From NCBI GenBank assembly GCA_029379385.1, contig CM055617.1, positions 8,804,001-8,868,000 on the forward strand: DNA of 64,000 nucleotides. The letters are read 5' to 3'. The position numbers were made by a program, and so were the translations under genes. Position 1 is the first letter of the stretch, and the number at the start of each line of letters is the position of its first letter. The notes beneath the pieces are model-generated. The model was not told where the DNA came from and ran no database searches. It saw only the letters and a program-made list of their open reading frames with translations. Source of the stretch: Quillaja saponaria (lineage: Eukaryota > Streptophyta > Magnoliopsida > Fabales > Quillajaceae). Shown here piece by piece: positions 63,728 through 64,000 of this stretch.

Positions 63728-64000
63728 CAAGATAATCTTTCTTGTTTTTCTTTTAGTTCCTTTCTACTATCAATTTTAAGTCAAAATAAAATCTTATTTT
63801 TTTCTATGATGTAAATAACATTCTTTTGTTGGTTGGTTAGTTTTCCTTTTATTAAAGTCGGGATTGTTTTTACCAGAAAGAAGGGTGTGTAACTATTTCT
63901 ACTCTTCATGGAAGCTTCTTGCTCAAGATAAAGTAAAATTATAATTCATATGAGCAATGTTGTTGAAACAAATAATTTTCAGATCAATATAACAACTATT
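63728..64000. other. 3' flank of the spinster-like gene
   Basis: Probable 3' UTR with an AATAAA at 63786-63791, followed by AT-rich sequence to the window end. No further gene. Confidence 0.55.

Overview
The window is plant nuclear DNA, almost certainly from a eudicot. The genes are split by many GT-AG introns, the intergenic DNA is very AT-rich, and the proteins are plant-type (mitochondrial HSP70, GTE bromodomain factor, plant PB1 protein, TBL family, CYSTM peptide, RMND5-type E3 ligase, spinster transporter). The species cannot be fixed from sequence alone. From memory, the order POL5-like, PB1, phosphoglycerate-mutase-like, TBL12/13-like, small plastid-type protein, spinster resembles a block on Arabidopsis chromosome 5 (around At5g64420 to At5g64500). 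This has not been checked.

Layout: 1-1942 holds the 3' two-thirds of a mitochondrial HSP70 gene (+). 3360-13195 (+) is a long, intron-bearing but clearly decayed copy of the nucleolar POL5/MYBBP1A-like gene; its introns carry an inverted TBL exon fragment, a LINE remnant, a repeat pair and a Stowaway-type MITE. 15504-17241 (-) is a GTE2/GTE7-like bromodomain-NET gene with a one-base frameshift. 22438-23659 (-) is a three-exon CYSTM micro-protein gene whose exons are too short to appear as ordinary ORFs. 30669-32117 (-) is an intact single-exon PB1-domain protein. 35949-39576 (-) is an intact nine-exon phosphoglycerate-mutase-like gene with SINE-like insertions in its introns. 41328-45099 (+) is a TBL12/13-like cell-wall O-acetyltransferase relative with three in-frame stops. 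47067-47558 (+) is a small, probably plastid-targeted protein. 48638-49795 (-) is an intact RMND5/GID2-type E3 ligase. 53300-63727 (+) is a 16-exon spinster-like transporter with one extra base in exon 14.

The rest is AT-rich intergenic DNA: 1.9-3.3, 13.2-15.3, 17.9-22.4, 23.8-30.6, 32.1-35.9, 45.1-47.0 and 51.2-53.3 kb. I see no RNA gene, CRISPR array or gene cluster that forms a pathway. The genes are independent housekeeping or cell-wall loci. The main theme is gene decay: POL5-like and TBL-like are pseudogenes by several independent lesions. GTE and spinster each have one central frameshift that could be real or an assembly indel.
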